A stretch of DNA of 64,000 nt, from the NCBI GenBank assembly GCA_947475685.1, contig CANJNC010000016.1, forward strand, positions 1 to 64,000. The letters run 5' to 3'. The DNA comes from Comamonadaceae bacterium. Lineage in GTDB: Bacteria; Pseudomonadota; Gammaproteobacteria; Burkholderiales; Burkholderiaceae_C. Below are positions 8,028 through 17,666 of the stretch, piece after piece. A program made the position numbers and the translations under genes. How positions within the stretch are numbered: the stretch's first letter is position 1; each line of letters starts with the position of its first letter. The notes under the pieces were generated by a model, which was not told the DNA's origin, did no database searches, and saw only the letters and a list, made by a program, of their open reading frames with translations.

Positions 8028-9335
8028 ATGCTAGTTTTGTCATTGCCCCATGCGCCCAAGTCTGAGGTTTTCTATGTGCAAGCGTCTTCTCTTACGCTCA
8101 TCACGCAAAGCCTTCAAACCCCTCTTGCCTTGTTGCCTCAAGGAGAAGACGAGGTGGTCGGGGTCTTGCCTTGGCAACAAGTGTCATGGCATTTGATTGA
8201 AGTGCCTCAAGGGGGAGAAAAACTTCTTTTGTCTGAACAAGGCACCTTTCTCAATAACGCCGCACACAAAAACAAAGCCCACCAACTCCTAGAGGGCTTA
8301 CTTGAAGAACAACTCCTTGATGACTTGACTCAGTTGCATTGGATCAGTGGCAAATTGATTGGGCCCGCCCTTTCCAAAGACCCTTTGCTGAACAAGGCAC
8401 GGGACAGCACATCGGAGACTTCTCACTCACAACTCTGGGTGGCATGTTGCAGCAAGGCGTGGCTGAAAGAGGTCCTTGGCGCTTTTGAAGAGCACGCCAT
8501 CACGCTGCACCGATTGGTGCCAGAATTTGAACCCTCCTTGAGCGCTGTTGATGTGTACGCCATGGACGGCCCATTGGGTTTAGAGTTTGTGCTGACCCAC
8601 AGCGCTGGCGTGATGGGGTTTCCCAAGCAGGCGCTTTCCTCTTTAACGACCTCCTTGAACAAGCCTTTTAAAGTTCATTTTGAACCCAGCGTTTCAGATC
8701 AAATGAACGCTTTGTTTCAAGGAAGCACCGAGCTACAGACCCGCGCTCAACGCCTCTTGCTGGCAAGCCAAAGCACTTGGGATTTTGCAAGAGGGGATTG
8801 GGGACAAGGGTCAACCAAACGCCTGCTCAAAGTCTTAAGCAAAGCATGGGGACAGTTTTTAAACCAAAGGGAGTGGCGAATTGCTCGCCTGGGACTTGTG
8901 CTCCTTTTGAGCATCAATGTCCTTGCACTCAATGCTTGGTCCTGGAAAGAGCAAAGAAGCCTTCAAGTCCAAAAGGAGCAACTCTCTCAAATACTCAAAA
9001 CCACCTTTACAGACGTTCAAGTGGTGGTCGACCCCTTGGTACAAATGCGTCGCTCACTGCAAGCGCTTGAGCAAAAAACGGCAACACCCAGCCGTGGGGA
9101 ATTTGTACAACTTTTGAGCAGTTGGGCCAAACTCAGCAACACAAACCCAAACCTAGAGCTTCAACAAGTTCAAACCCTGCGCTTTCAAGCCAACGAACTC
9201 ACCGTGGTGTGGAAGGCCCAAGCGCCTGGCACGTCCAAGGACGCGCTTCAAATGCCCGTGGAGCTCAAAGACCAAGGCTATGAGGTCTTGAGTGAAGGCA
9301 ACCAAACCCGTTTGCGCTGGAGCATGAAGCCTTGA
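8028..9335 (+). CDS. gspL: Type II secretion protein GspL
   Basis: A bitopic inner-membrane protein (435 residues) that recruits the GspE ATPase. The N-terminal cytoplasmic region of about 275 residues has an actin-like fold in the family. One membrane helix lies at about 287-306 (ARLGLVLLLSINVLALNAW), then a periplasmic ferredoxin-like domain. An AAGGAG lies rather far upstream (8004-8009), so the exact start is not certain. The TGA stop overlaps the gspM TTG start as TTGA. Confidence 0.93.
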   Translation: MLVLSLPHAPKSEVFYVQASSLTLITQSLQTPLALLPQGEDEVVGVLPWQQVSWHLIEVPQGGEKLLLSEQGTFLNNAAHKNKAHQLLEGLLEEQLLDDLTQLHWISGKLIGPALSKDPLLNKARDSTSETSHSQLWVACCSKAWLKEVLGAFEEHAITLHRLVPEFEPSLSAVDVYAMDGPLGLEFVLTHSAGVMGFPKQALSSLTTSLNKPFKVHFEPSVSDQMNALFQGSTELQTRAQRLLLASQSTWDFARGDWGQGSTKRLLKVLSKAWGQFLNQREWRIARLGLVLLLSINVLALNAWSWKEQRSLQVQKEQLSQILKTTFTDVQVVVDPLVQMRRSLQALEQKTATPSRGEFVQLLSSWAKLSNTNPNLELQQVQTLRFQANELTVVWKAQAPGTSKDALQMPVELKDQGYEVLSEGNQTRLRWSMKP

Positions 9336-9865
9336 AAAAAAGCTCCCCCCAACCCAACACCCAAAGCGACTTGATCGGTCTAGCGATCAAGAAGTATTCG
9401 CTCTTAAATCCGCGTGAGCAATGGGGCCTCAAATCCATTGCTGTTCTGCTGGTTTTTTGGATTTTTTGGCAACTCTTGTGGCTTCCAGCCCAACACATTT
9501 GGTTTTCGCCCTCTGATTCAATCAGTCAACTCGAGCTGCAGTTGCAAGAGATGAAGCTTTTGCAAACCCAAGCACAAGTCATTCGCACTCAAACACGCAT
9601 CAGCACACAAGAAGCCAGCAAGGCAATGGAAAAAATCACCAAAAGCCATCTGCCCCAAGCTCAAATGACTTTGAGCGAGAACACGGTTCAAATTGCCTTT
9701 ACATCCGTTTCGGCCCCTGTGCTTTCCCGTTGGTTATCGGATGTTCGTGAAAGCGCTCAAAGCACCATTGTTCAAGCCGATTTGACACGCACCTCCAATA
9801 CAAGCCAAAGCGGCAAAGACAGCGTGCTTTGGCAAGGACGTTTGGTGGTTGGACTTCCTCACTAA
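9332..9865 (+). CDS. gspM: Type II secretion protein GspM
   Basis: A small bitopic inner-membrane partner of GspL (177 residues). A short cytoplasmic N terminus with LNPREQWGLKSIAVLL leads into one membrane helix (about 34-52), followed by a periplasmic ferredoxin-like domain ending VLWQGRLVVGLPH. The start is a TTG overlapping the gspL stop. The NPREQW motif before the helix is characteristic of GspM. Confidence 0.9.
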   Translation: MKKSSPQPNTQSDLIGLAIKKYSLLNPREQWGLKSIAVLLVFWIFWQLLWLPAQHIWFSPSDSISQLELQLQEMKLLQTQAQVIRTQTRISTQEASKAMEKITKSHLPQAQMTLSENTVQIAFTSVSAPVLSRWLSDVRESAQSTIVQADLTRTSNTSQSGKDSVLWQGRLVVGLPH

Positions 9866-9901
9866 GTCAACGCCCTTTTTTTCTCTATTTCCTCACCCTT
9901 T

Positions 9902-10735
9902 ATGTCCTTGCCACTCCAACGACCCGTGCTCTTGGCATTGCTGGGGGGCTTGGCTGGTGCCCTGATCGCACTTTTAACTTTGGCTCCGGCTTTTTGGCTC
10001 TCTAAAGCCATTGGTTTCTTGAGCCACCAACAAGTCCTTTTGCAGCATCCCGAAGGAACGCTTTGGAGAGGATCTGCACAACTGGCCTTGTCCGCTGGGC
10101 CCAACAGCCAACTTGCCTTGGGACTGCCTAGTCGACTTCATTGGCAAGTTAAGCCTTGGGCCCTGTCTTTTTCAGCCGCATCGAACGAGCTTGAGCCCAA
10201 TGAATATGGGGTTTTCACACTGGCGCTTGAGCTGCAAGCGCCTTGCTGCTTAGAACACCCTTTGCTTATCACCATCAAGCCCGAGGGCCTGGGCCTGCTC
10301 GTCACCCCTCAAAGGGGTCAAATTAAATTGCCCGCCCATTGGCTAGAAGGCTTGGGGGCGCCTTGGAACACCCTGCAACCCAAAGGACTTCTGACTCTAG
10401 AAAACCACAATTTTCAAGTCTTGTTGCAAAAAAACCTTGTCTCACCCAGAGGGACGTTGGAACTGAAAATAGATCAGTTATCCTCTAGGCTCTCAACGGT
10501 CAAGCCCCTGGGCTCTTACAGTGTGATCCTGAATTCACAAAGCAGCCCTCAAATTGAGTTAAGCTCGCAGGCCAACAGCCGTCTGCGCTTGTCAGGCAAA
10601 GGGCAATGGGGGCAAGGACGTTTGCATTTTGAAGGCCTGGCCGAGACAGCGCCCTCGGATGAGGACACACTGTCGAATTTATTGAATGTTTTAGGACAAA
10701 GAAGTGGGCATCAGGCCCAATTAAGAATTGATTAA
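9902..10735 (+). CDS. gspN: Type II secretion protein GspN
   Basis: An accessory inner-membrane protein of the T2SN family (277 residues), found in some but not all type II systems. It has an N-terminal membrane helix (about 7-33) and the family feature GTLWRGSAQLAL (about 51-62) plus LHWQVKPWALSFS (about 80-92). The rest is predicted periplasmic beta-structure. It lies between gspM and gspD. The function of GspN is poorly defined, and many systems work without it. Confidence 0.88.
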   Translation: MSLPLQRPVLLALLGGLAGALIALLTLAPAFWLSKAIGFLSHQQVLLQHPEGTLWRGSAQLALSAGPNSQLALGLPSRLHWQVKPWALSFSAASNELEPNEYGVFTLALELQAPCCLEHPLLITIKPEGLGLLVTPQRGQIKLPAHWLEGLGAPWNTLQPKGLLTLENHNFQVLLQKNLVSPRGTLELKIDQLSSRLSTVKPLGSYSVILNSQSSPQIELSSQANSRLRLSGKGQWGQGRLHFEGLAETAPSDEDTLSNLLNVLGQRSGHQAQLRID

Positions 10736-10790
10736 TCAAGTCTGCTGCAATCGGGCTTGAGCTTTTATAAGTGACGATCAGCGTTGCATC

Positions 10791-13067
10791 ATGTTTGGAT
10801 TTTTTATGATTATTGTCAAGTTTGCTGTCGCCATGCTAGGGAGTTTGACCCTTTACGCAGTCGCTCAAAACCCAGGCCCGGTTGCCAACCCTTCCGCTCC
10901 AAGCGTGGGCATCACTGGCGCTGTCGCTGGAAATTCGCCTGCACAATTGCTTGCTCAAGCACCAATTGCATCGCCCTTACCCGCTCAATACCCCTTGAGC
11001 TCCGTGCCAGCCAACTCCAAAAACAATGCGCCCACAGACCCTGTCTTGAGCACAGGCATCCAAAAATCCGCCCAAGGTTTGAGTCTGAATTTTGTCAACG
11101 CAGACATTGAGGCCGTTGCACGAACGCTTGGCAGCTTGATGGACAAATCCATCGTGGTTGACCCCAAAGTCAAAGGCACCCTCAGTCTCAACACCGACAA
11201 GCCCTTGAGCAGCGCACAAGCGTGGAACCTCTTTTTGGCGGCCTTGCGCTTGCAGTCCTTTAGTGTGGTGGAGGTCAATGGCCTGTACAAAATAGTGCCC
11301 GAAGCCGACGCGAAGCTTCAAGGCGGGGGGGTGTCTTTGAGCGCTCAAAACTCTGGGGCCGCTTTGCCAGCGGGTCTGCCTGCCAATGTCGGACAAGTGC
11401 AAACCCAGGTCTTTCGCTTGCAACATGAAAACCCCAACAACTTGTTGCCTGTCTTGAGGCCACTCATCAGCCCCAACAACACCATCAATGTGGGCCCCGG
11501 CTCCAATGCACTGATCATCACCGATTACGTAGACAATTTGCAACGCTTGACACGAATCATCGCTAGCCTAGACGTCCCCAACGCAAGCGATGTGGAAGTC
11601 ATCCCTTTAAAGCATGCCATTGCTCTTGACTTGGCCCCCTTGGTGAGCCGCCTCATTGACTCGGGCAGCTCCATTGGCGCACCTGGCTCTGGCGCTACTG
11701 GTCAGGTTGACAGCACCTACAGAACCACTTTGATCGCTGAGCCCAGAAGCAACTCGATCATTTTGCGTGCGGCCAACCCGGTTCGATCAAATCAGGCCAA
11801 GGCTTTGATCGAGAAACTAGACCGCCCCAGCAGCGACTCGGCCAGTGGGAGCATTCACGTGGTGTACCTGAAAAATGCGGACGCCACTAAGCTCGCAGCC
11901 ACCTTGCGAGCAGCAATTGCAAGTGAGCCCAGGAGCCCCTTGAGTGGCGCCAACGGAGCTTCTTTGCCCAGCCCCGGCATCACCAACCCCACACCCCCTT
12001 CAACAAGCTCTGGCGCAAGCAACGCCAGTGCAACAGGGGGTCAAATTCAAGCCGACACCTCAACCAACTCACTCATCATCACCGCCCCAGAACCTCAGTT
12101 TCGCCAAATTCGCGCCGTGATCGATCAACTCGATGGTCGGCGCGCCCAAGTGATGGTGGAGTCCTTGATCGCAGAGGTGGACGCAAGCAAGACTTCGCAG
12201 TTTGGTATTCAGTGGCAAAACATCTTGGGCTCCAAGGGCGGCAATGTGGGCGTGCTTGGGACCAATTTTGGCTCGGGCGGCACCAACTTGCTCAATTTGG
12301 CCTTGTCGGCCAATGGCCCTACAGCAGGCGCTACAACGCCAGGTGCAGGCCTGAACATTGGCAGCTTTAAACAAGTCAATGGTGTGTATATTCTTTCTGC
12401 ATTGGCCAATTTTTTACAACAAAATGGGGACAACAACATTTTGTCTACACCCACCTTGCTCACCCTTGACAATGAAGAGGCCAAAATTGTGGTGGGTCAA
12501 AATGTCCCCTTCGTGACTGGTCAGTACACCTCCAACAACACGGTCAACGGCTCCGTCAATCCCTTTCAAACGATCGAGAGAAAGGACGTGGGACTGACCT
12601 TGAAAGTCAAACCCCAAATCAGTGAAACAGGCACAGTCAAATTGACCATCTATCAAGAGGTCTCCAGTGTGGACTCGACTTCCGTGGGCTCGGTCTCTGG
12701 TTTGATCACCAACAAGCGCTCCATTGAATCCAACATCTTGGTCGAAGACGGCTCGGTCGTTGTCTTGGGCGGCTTGTTGTCCGATGAGTACGACGGCAAC
12801 AAGGCGCAAGTGCCCGGGCTTGGAGATATTCCCTACATCGGCTCTCTCTTTAGAAATGAGAGTCGCACGAGAAAGAAAACCAATTTGATGGTGTTCTTGC
12901 GCCCAGTGGTTTTAAGAGATGCGAATGCAACCGAAACGTTTTCAACGGGTCGCTATCAACAAATGATGGGCTCACAAATCAACTCCCAAGTTGAAGCCAA
13001 CCCCGTCATGCCCATTGCCAACACCATTGTTTTACCACCAGCGCCCCTTGCTCCAAGCAAGCGCTGA
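10791..13067 (+). CDS. gspD: Type II secretion secretin GspD
   Basis: The outer-membrane channel of the system (758 residues). A signal peptide (about 1-25) precedes a Pro/Ala-rich linker. N0 begins near LNFVNADIEAVARTLGSLM (about 100), followed by N1-N3 domains with VFRLQHENPNNLLPVLRPL, VIPLKHAIALDLAPLV and VVYLKNADATKLAATLRAA. The secretin domain runs from about 440 and includes the gate region VGQNVPFVTG and the end VPGLGDIPYIGSLFRN. A Ser/Gly/Ala-rich loop (about 375-420) interrupts N3. There is no S-domain for a GspS pilotin that I can recognise. No outer-membrane lipobox is present. Confidence 0.96.
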   Translation: MFGFFMIIVKFAVAMLGSLTLYAVAQNPGPVANPSAPSVGITGAVAGNSPAQLLAQAPIASPLPAQYPLSSVPANSKNNAPTDPVLSTGIQKSAQGLSLNFVNADIEAVARTLGSLMDKSIVVDPKVKGTLSLNTDKPLSSAQAWNLFLAALRLQSFSVVEVNGLYKIVPEADAKLQGGGVSLSAQNSGAALPAGLPANVGQVQTQVFRLQHENPNNLLPVLRPLISPNNTINVGPGSNALIITDYVDNLQRLTRIIASLDVPNASDVEVIPLKHAIALDLAPLVSRLIDSGSSIGAPGSGATGQVDSTYRTTLIAEPRSNSIILRAANPVRSNQAKALIEKLDRPSSDSASGSIHVVYLKNADATKLAATLRAAIASEPRSPLSGANGASLPSPGITNPTPPSTSSGASNASATGGQIQADTSTNSLIITAPEPQFRQIRAVIDQLDGRRAQVMVESLIAEVDASKTSQFGIQWQNILGSKGGNVGVLGTNFGSGGTNLLNLALSANGPTAGATTPGAGLNIGSFKQVNGVYILSALANFLQQNGDNNILSTPTLLTLDNEEAKIVVGQNVPFVTGQYTSNNTVNGSVNPFQTIERKDVGLTLKVKPQISETGTVKLTIYQEVSSVDSTSVGSVSGLITNKRSIESNILVEDGSVVVLGGLLSDEYDGNKAQVPGLGDIPYIGSLFRNESRTRKKTNLMVFLRPVVLRDANATETFSTGRYQQMMGSQINSQVEANPVMPIANTIVLPPAPLAPSKR

Positions 13068-13136
13068 GGCTGCGCCCATGAAGACATTGACTCAGACCCT
13101 TGCCCTGCCCTGGTCCCTTTGGCTCATGGAGGGCAG

Positions 13137-14534
13137 ATGAGTTATCCCCTCCCCTACGCATTTGCCAGAGCACACGACTTGCTTTTGGAAGAACGCGCTA
13201 AGGAGTTGTCCTTGTGGTTTTGTGCCGAGCCCCATGCGAGCGCATGGTCCGAAGTACAACGCCACATCGCACCCAGGCACATCACCCACTGGCACTCCAT
13301 TGAGCGAGACGCTTTGCGTCAAAAGATCAGCGCCGTCTATTCTCAAGGCGAGTCTTCAGCGGCCACAGTGGCCAATGAAGTTCAAAGCGATGTGGACCTC
13401 ACGCGCATGATGCAAGAGCTCCCAGCGGTTGAGGATTTGCTGGAATCTGCTGATGATGCGCCCATTATCCGCTTACTCAATGCCCTCTTGACCCAAGCGG
13501 CCAAGGAAGGGGCCAGTGACATTCACATCGAGCCCTATGAGAGGCACTCTTGCGTGCGCTTTCGCATCGATGGCGGACTTCGTGAAGTTGTGCAAACACA
13601 CCGCGCTCTGCATGCCGCCTTGATCTCCAGACTCAAGATCATGGCTGACTTGGACATTGCTGAAAAACGCCTACCTCAAGACGGGCGAATTTCCTTGCGT
13701 TTGGGCCAAAAGGCCATTGACGTGCGCGTCTCGACCCTGCCCGGCGCCCATGGTGAGCGCGCCGTATTGAGGCTTTTGGACAAAAGTGAGAGCCGTTTGA
13801 GTTTGAGTTCGGTGGGCATGACGGGAGACAATTTGGCGCGGCTCTCAAGCCTGATTCAACAACCCCACGGCATCATTTTGGTGACAGGTCCTACGGGCAG
13901 CGGTAAAACCACCACTTTGTACGCAGCCCTTCAACAACTCGATGCCAGCACGCGAAATATTTTGACCGTGGAGGACCCCATTGAGTACGAACTCGCAGGG
14001 GTGGGTCAAACCCAAGTCAATGCAAAAATCGATCTCACCTTTGCCAAAGCGCTCAGAGCGATTTTGCGGCAAGACCCCGACGTGATCATGATTGGAGAGA
14101 TCCGAGATTATGAAACTGCTCAAATTGCCATTCAAGCCTCACTCACGGGTCACTTGGTTTTGGCCACCTTGCATACCAATGATGCACCTAGCGCCATCAC
14201 ACGTCTCATGGACATGGGTGTGGAGCCCTTTTTATTGAGCTCCTCTTTGCTTGGCGTGTTGGCGCAACGTTTGGTCAGGAAAATCTGCACCCATTGCGCT
14301 GGGCGCGGTTGCGACAGTTGCCACCTCACGGGCTACCAAGGACGCACTGGCATCTTCGAGCTCTTGTCGACTGACCTGGGGCTAAGAGAGCTCATTCACA
14401 ACCAAGCCTCTGAGGCCGATATCCGACAAAGCGCCATCAAGGGCGGAATGCAACTGATGCGAGAGGATGGCGAACGACTGGTGGTTCAAGGGCTCACGAC
14501 GATGGAAGAACTCGTTCGTGTGACCAGAGACTGA
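13137..14534 (+). CDS. gspE: Type II secretion ATPase GspE
   Basis: The hexameric cytoplasmic ATPase driving pseudopilus assembly (465 residues). ATG 13137 is preceded by GGAGGG (13128-13133). Motifs: Walker [11 protein letters not shown], Asp box [18 protein letters not shown], Walker B-like [16 protein letters not shown] and the His box LATLHTND. The zinc motif is unusual: [12 protein letters not shown] has the two CxxC pairs separated by only four residues, where most GspE have about 25-45 in between. It lies between gspD and gspF. Confidence 0.96.
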   Translation: MSYPLPYAFARAHDLLLEERAKELSLWFCAEPHASAWSEVQRHIAPRHITHWHSIERDALRQKISAVYSQGESSAATVANEVQSDVDLTRMMQELPAVEDLLESADDAPIIRLLNALLTQAAKEGASDIHIEPYERHSCVRFRIDGGLREVVQTHRALHAALISRLKIMADLDIAEKRLPQDGRISLRLGQKAIDVRVSTLPGAHGERAVLRLLDKSESRLSLSSVGMTGDNLARLSSLIQQPHGIILVTGPTGSGKTTTLYAALQQLDASTRNILTVEDPIEYELAGVGQTQVNAKIDLTFAKALRAILRQDPDVIMIGEIRDYETAQIAIQASLTGHLVLATLHTNDAPSAITRLMDMGVEPFLLSSSLLGVLAQRLVRKICTHCAGRGCDSCHLTGYQGRTGIFELLSTDLGLRELIHNQASEADIRQSAIKGGMQLMREDGERLVVQGLTTMEELVRVTRD

Positions 14535-14599
14535 CCCCTGCCTTGAGTTGGCTTTCATCCCTTTCTTTTTTTTCCTCCCCATTCAAACCTCTTCTGACA

Positions 14600-15817
14600 A
14601 TGCCCGCCTTTACCTACCAAGTCATGGACCCTTTGGGTCAAACCCAAAGCGGTGTGCTTGAAGGCGACTCTGAGCGAGCGGTGCGTCAAACGCTTCGAAA
14701 GCGCGGGATGATTCCACTTGACGTGCGCTTGGTCGCCAAAGCGAGTGGCTCGCTGCTACAAAAAGAGATCTGGCACACCAAGGTGTTTTCTAATTCTGCA
14801 TTGACGCTTTGGACGCGGCAACTCTCGGAATTGATCAACGCGGGCCTCACGCTTGAGCGCGCATTGAGTGCACTGACCACAGAGGCTGAAGATGAAAAGT
14901 CGCGTGACTTGATTGCAAGCATTCGCTCCGAAGTCAATGCGGGCTCGACGTTTGCTAAAGCGCTGCAAAACCACCCGAAAGAATTTTCTGCGATTTATTT
15001 GGCCTCCATCGCCTCAGGCGAACAAAGTGGCGAGCTCGGTCTGATCCTCTCGCGACTGGCCCGCGATTTAGAGGCGGGTCATCAACTTCAAAGCAAAGTG
15101 CTTCAAGCCTTGCTCTACCCGGCCTTGGTGAGCTTGATTGCGTTTTTTATTGTGATTTTTTTATTGTCCTACGTCGTGCCTCAAGTCGCTCATGTCTTTG
15201 CCAACAGTCACAAAGCCTTGCCGCTTTTGACCGTCGTGATGCTCGAGCTGTCCAAAAGCTTACAGACCTACGGCTGGCTGCTACTGCTGTTCTTGGTGAT
15301 CGGGGTTTTTATCTTCAAAGAAGCCATGAAGCGCGCAAGCCTTCAGTCTCGCTTTGATGCATGGACGCTTAAATTGCCCATTTTGGGCACCCTGATCAGG
15401 GGCTACAACGCGGCTCGATTTGCCAACACCTTGGCAACCCTCGTGTCTGCGGGCGTGCCCATCTTAAAGGCGTTACAAGCCTCCGCTCAGACCTTGTCCA
15501 ATCAAGCGATGAAGGACGATATGCTGCAGGCCTTGGTGTCTGTAAGAGAGGGGGCGTCCCTGGGCTTGGCCTTGTCTCAAAAGGGCCGCCTACCCGGCCT
15601 CTTGCCGATGTTTGCAAGACTGGGGGAGCAAACCGGACAGCTCTCACACATGCTTGAAAAAGCGGCCGAGCAACTCTCCTCAGACGTGCAAAGGCGTGCT
15701 TTGCAATTGGCCACGATCTTAGAGCCCTTGTTGATCGTCTTGATGGGGGGCATGGTCATGCTGATCGTCTTGTCGATCATGCTGCCCATCATCGAGCTCA
15801 ATCAATTGGTCAAATAG
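14600..15817 (+). CDS. gspF: Type II secretion inner-membrane platform protein GspF
   Basis: The polytopic platform protein (405 residues) that contacts GspE and the pseudopilus. It starts MPAFTYQVMDPLGQTQSGVLE, the usual GspF N terminus; an in-frame TTG at 14543 would add 19 residues without homology. Two repeated cytoplasmic GspF domains (about 50-175 and 255-375) alternate with three membrane helices (about 150-195, 205-235 and 355-395). It ends ...IMLPIIELNQLVK as in typical GspF. It is the last gsp gene of the row. Confidence 0.95.
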   Translation: MPAFTYQVMDPLGQTQSGVLEGDSERAVRQTLRKRGMIPLDVRLVAKASGSLLQKEIWHTKVFSNSALTLWTRQLSELINAGLTLERALSALTTEAEDEKSRDLIASIRSEVNAGSTFAKALQNHPKEFSAIYLASIASGEQSGELGLILSRLARDLEAGHQLQSKVLQALLYPALVSLIAFFIVIFLLSYVVPQVAHVFANSHKALPLLTVVMLELSKSLQTYGWLLLLFLVIGVFIFKEAMKRASLQSRFDAWTLKLPILGTLIRGYNAARFANTLATLVSAGVPILKALQASAQTLSNQAMKDDMLQALVSVREGASLGLALSQKGRLPGLLPMFARLGEQTGQLSHMLEKAAEQLSSDVQRRALQLATILEPLLIVLMGGMVMLIVLSIMLPIIELNQLVK

Positions 15818-15843
15818 ACCATGCGCCACAGGAGCACACGTTC

Positions 15844-16743
15844 ATGAGCATTTCTTTGGAAGGCCGTTTGGTGGTGGCCATCTCCTCTCGGGCACTCTTT
15901 GATTTTGAAGAAGAGAACAAAGTCTTTGAGCAAGCCAATGACAAAGCGTACATGCAACTTCAGCTTGAGCGCTTGGATACACCGGCCAAGCCCGGGGTTG
16001 CGTTTTCTTTGGTCAAAAAACTTTTGGCGTTCAACAAGCACGCCAAGCAAAGCACTGAGGTGGTGATCCTCTCGCGCAACGATCCGGTGAGTGGCATGCG
16101 CGTATTTCGTTCGGCTCAACACTACGGCTTAGCGATCGAGCGCGGGAGCTTCACCCGGGGTCAGCCTCCTTGGCGTTACCTCAAACCCTTGTCGGCGAAT
16201 TTGTTTTTATCGACCCACACAAGCGACGTGCGTGCAGCACTTGCGGCCCAAGTCCCAGCCGCTCAAGTCTATCCCCACTCTGCCCATGCCTCTGAAGCCC
16301 ATCCGCATGAAGTGCGCATTGCGTTTGATGGAGACGCGGTTCTTTTTTCAGACGAAGCCGAGCGTGTGTTTCAAACACAGGGCCTCAATGCGTTTCAGCA
16401 ACACGAACGCGACCGGGCCAGCCAACCCATGAGCGCAGGACCCTTCAAGCCCTTGCTGCAAGCGCTTCATCGCTTGCAGTCTGCGGGCACGAGTGAGATG
16501 AAGATCAGGACCGCTTTGGTGACCGCTAGAAGTGCGCCTGCGCATGAACGCGCCATTCGCACCCTCATGAATTGGAACATCGAAGTGGATGAGGCCATGT
16601 TCTTGGGCGGCATGGACAAGGGCGGGTTTTTAAAAGAGTTTGAACCTGACTTCTTTTTTGACGATCAAACCGGACACATTGAGTCGGCCTCTCAACATGT
16701 GCCCTCCGGTCACGTGGTGAGTGGTCTCAAAAACGAGCCTTAA
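15844..16743 (+). CDS. 5'-nucleotidase (cytosolic cN-I-like family)
   Basis: A 299-residue protein matching the 5'-nucleotidase family PF06189: an N-terminal VVAISSRALFDFEEEN, the catalytic-type IAFDGDAVLFSDEAE (about 157-171), ALVTARSAPAHERAIRTL and the C-terminal FFDDQTGHIE. The expected role is dephosphorylation of nucleoside monophosphates in the cytoplasm. It starts 26 bases after gspF, so it may be co-transcribed with the secretion genes, but nothing links it to secretion. Substrate specificity cannot be read from the sequence. Confidence 0.85.
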   Translation: MSISLEGRLVVAISSRALFDFEEENKVFEQANDKAYMQLQLERLDTPAKPGVAFSLVKKLLAFNKHAKQSTEVVILSRNDPVSGMRVFRSAQHYGLAIERGSFTRGQPPWRYLKPLSANLFLSTHTSDVRAALAAQVPAAQVYPHSAHASEAHPHEVRIAFDGDAVLFSDEAERVFQTQGLNAFQQHERDRASQPMSAGPFKPLLQALHRLQSAGTSEMKIRTALVTARSAPAHERAIRTLMNWNIEVDEAMFLGGMDKGGFLKEFEPDFFFDDQTGHIESASQHVPSGHVVSGLKNEP

Positions 16744-16790
16744 GTAGACTCACAAAACTTTAAAACTCTACAGTGTAGCCCGCAAAGGCC

Positions 16791-17495
16791 TCATTCGAAA
16801 AGGGACCCCTGCGCAATGATGTGCTGGCTTTTGCGTGATGAGGGGACTGCTTTTGACGTTTGAATCTTTGGAGCGGGGGAACTGATCAAGGTGGGCATTC
16901 TCGCCCCCGTCAACAGGGCATGCGCTTCAAAGTGACTGGCGACAAGCCATTCTTCAAACTGATCCACACTCAGCACCAGAGGTGTTCTTTTTTCTTCCCC
17001 TGGGGCATGCATCTTGTTCATCACGGGATGCGCATCGGCATTCAAGGTCAACATGGTGAATGAATGGATGACGGCGTGGCCCGGTCCTGGGGTCCAACTC
17101 TCCCAAAGACCGGCAACACCAAAGGGCGCTCCACTCTCGATGTGTATGCGATGCCTGATGGCCTGGCCAGACGCATAGCAAGGCTCGAAAAAATCATCGA
17201 TCAACACCACTGAGAATCGTCTTTCCCGATACGCCGCCTTGAAGCTTGGTTTTTGCTCAACCGTTTCACTTCGGGCGTTGTAGGTGTGGCGCGCTATTTT
17301 TGCGTCCTTGGCCCAAGAAGGAATCAAACCAAAACGAGCAAGGGTCATTTGATCCTCAATTTCTCCATGACGGGCCTTGAGAACCGGAGCTTCATAACCA
17401 GGATACACGTCCAATGGGTAATCTTTAGGCAGTTTTTTATTGAGCTTGGCCTCAACCCATTCTCTTTGATGGGTTGAAGAGAAGTTCGTACACAT
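16791..17495 (-). CDS. SRAP domain protein (YedK/HMCES family) with a C-terminal clamp-like motif
   Basis: The SRAP family forms a covalent DNA-protein crosslink at abasic sites in single-stranded DNA, protecting them during replication. Catalytic Cys 2 directly follows Met (MCTNF), and the other active-site residues are visible: Asn in YNARSETVEQ, Glu in DFFEPC and His in HPVMNKMH. The 234-residue chain has a C-terminal tail beyond the SRAP fold that is Ser/Lys-rich and ends AQGSLFE, resembling the bacterial beta-clamp motif QL(S/D)LF. Human HMCES carries a PCNA-binding motif near its C terminus, so a replication-fork role is plausible. The gene is a monocistron between convergent nucleotidase and upstream glmS. 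Confidence 0.9.
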   Translation of the reverse strand: MCTNFSSTHQREWVEAKLNKKLPKDYPLDVYPGYEAPVLKARHGEIEDQMTLARFGLIPSWAKDAKIARHTYNARSETVEQKPSFKAAYRERRFSVVLIDDFFEPCYASGQAIRHRIHIESGAPFGVAGLWESWTPGPGHAVIHSFTMLTLNADAHPVMNKMHAPGEEKRTPLVLSVDQFEEWLVASHFEAHALLTGARMPTLISSPAPKIQTSKAVPSSRKSQHIIAQGSLFE

Positions 17496-17666
17496 CCAGT
17501 CTCCTTTGTCTGCTCATTGATGAGCCTCAGGCCTGCGACAGCGCTTACAAATTATGCATGCGAAAACCGCCATCTCGCGTATCAGCTGTTTTCGCTGATA
17601 AAAGGCATGTTTTCTCTGCCGTACCTGAATGCCCAGCTTCACCATCTAAAACCCACAAACTCTAGC

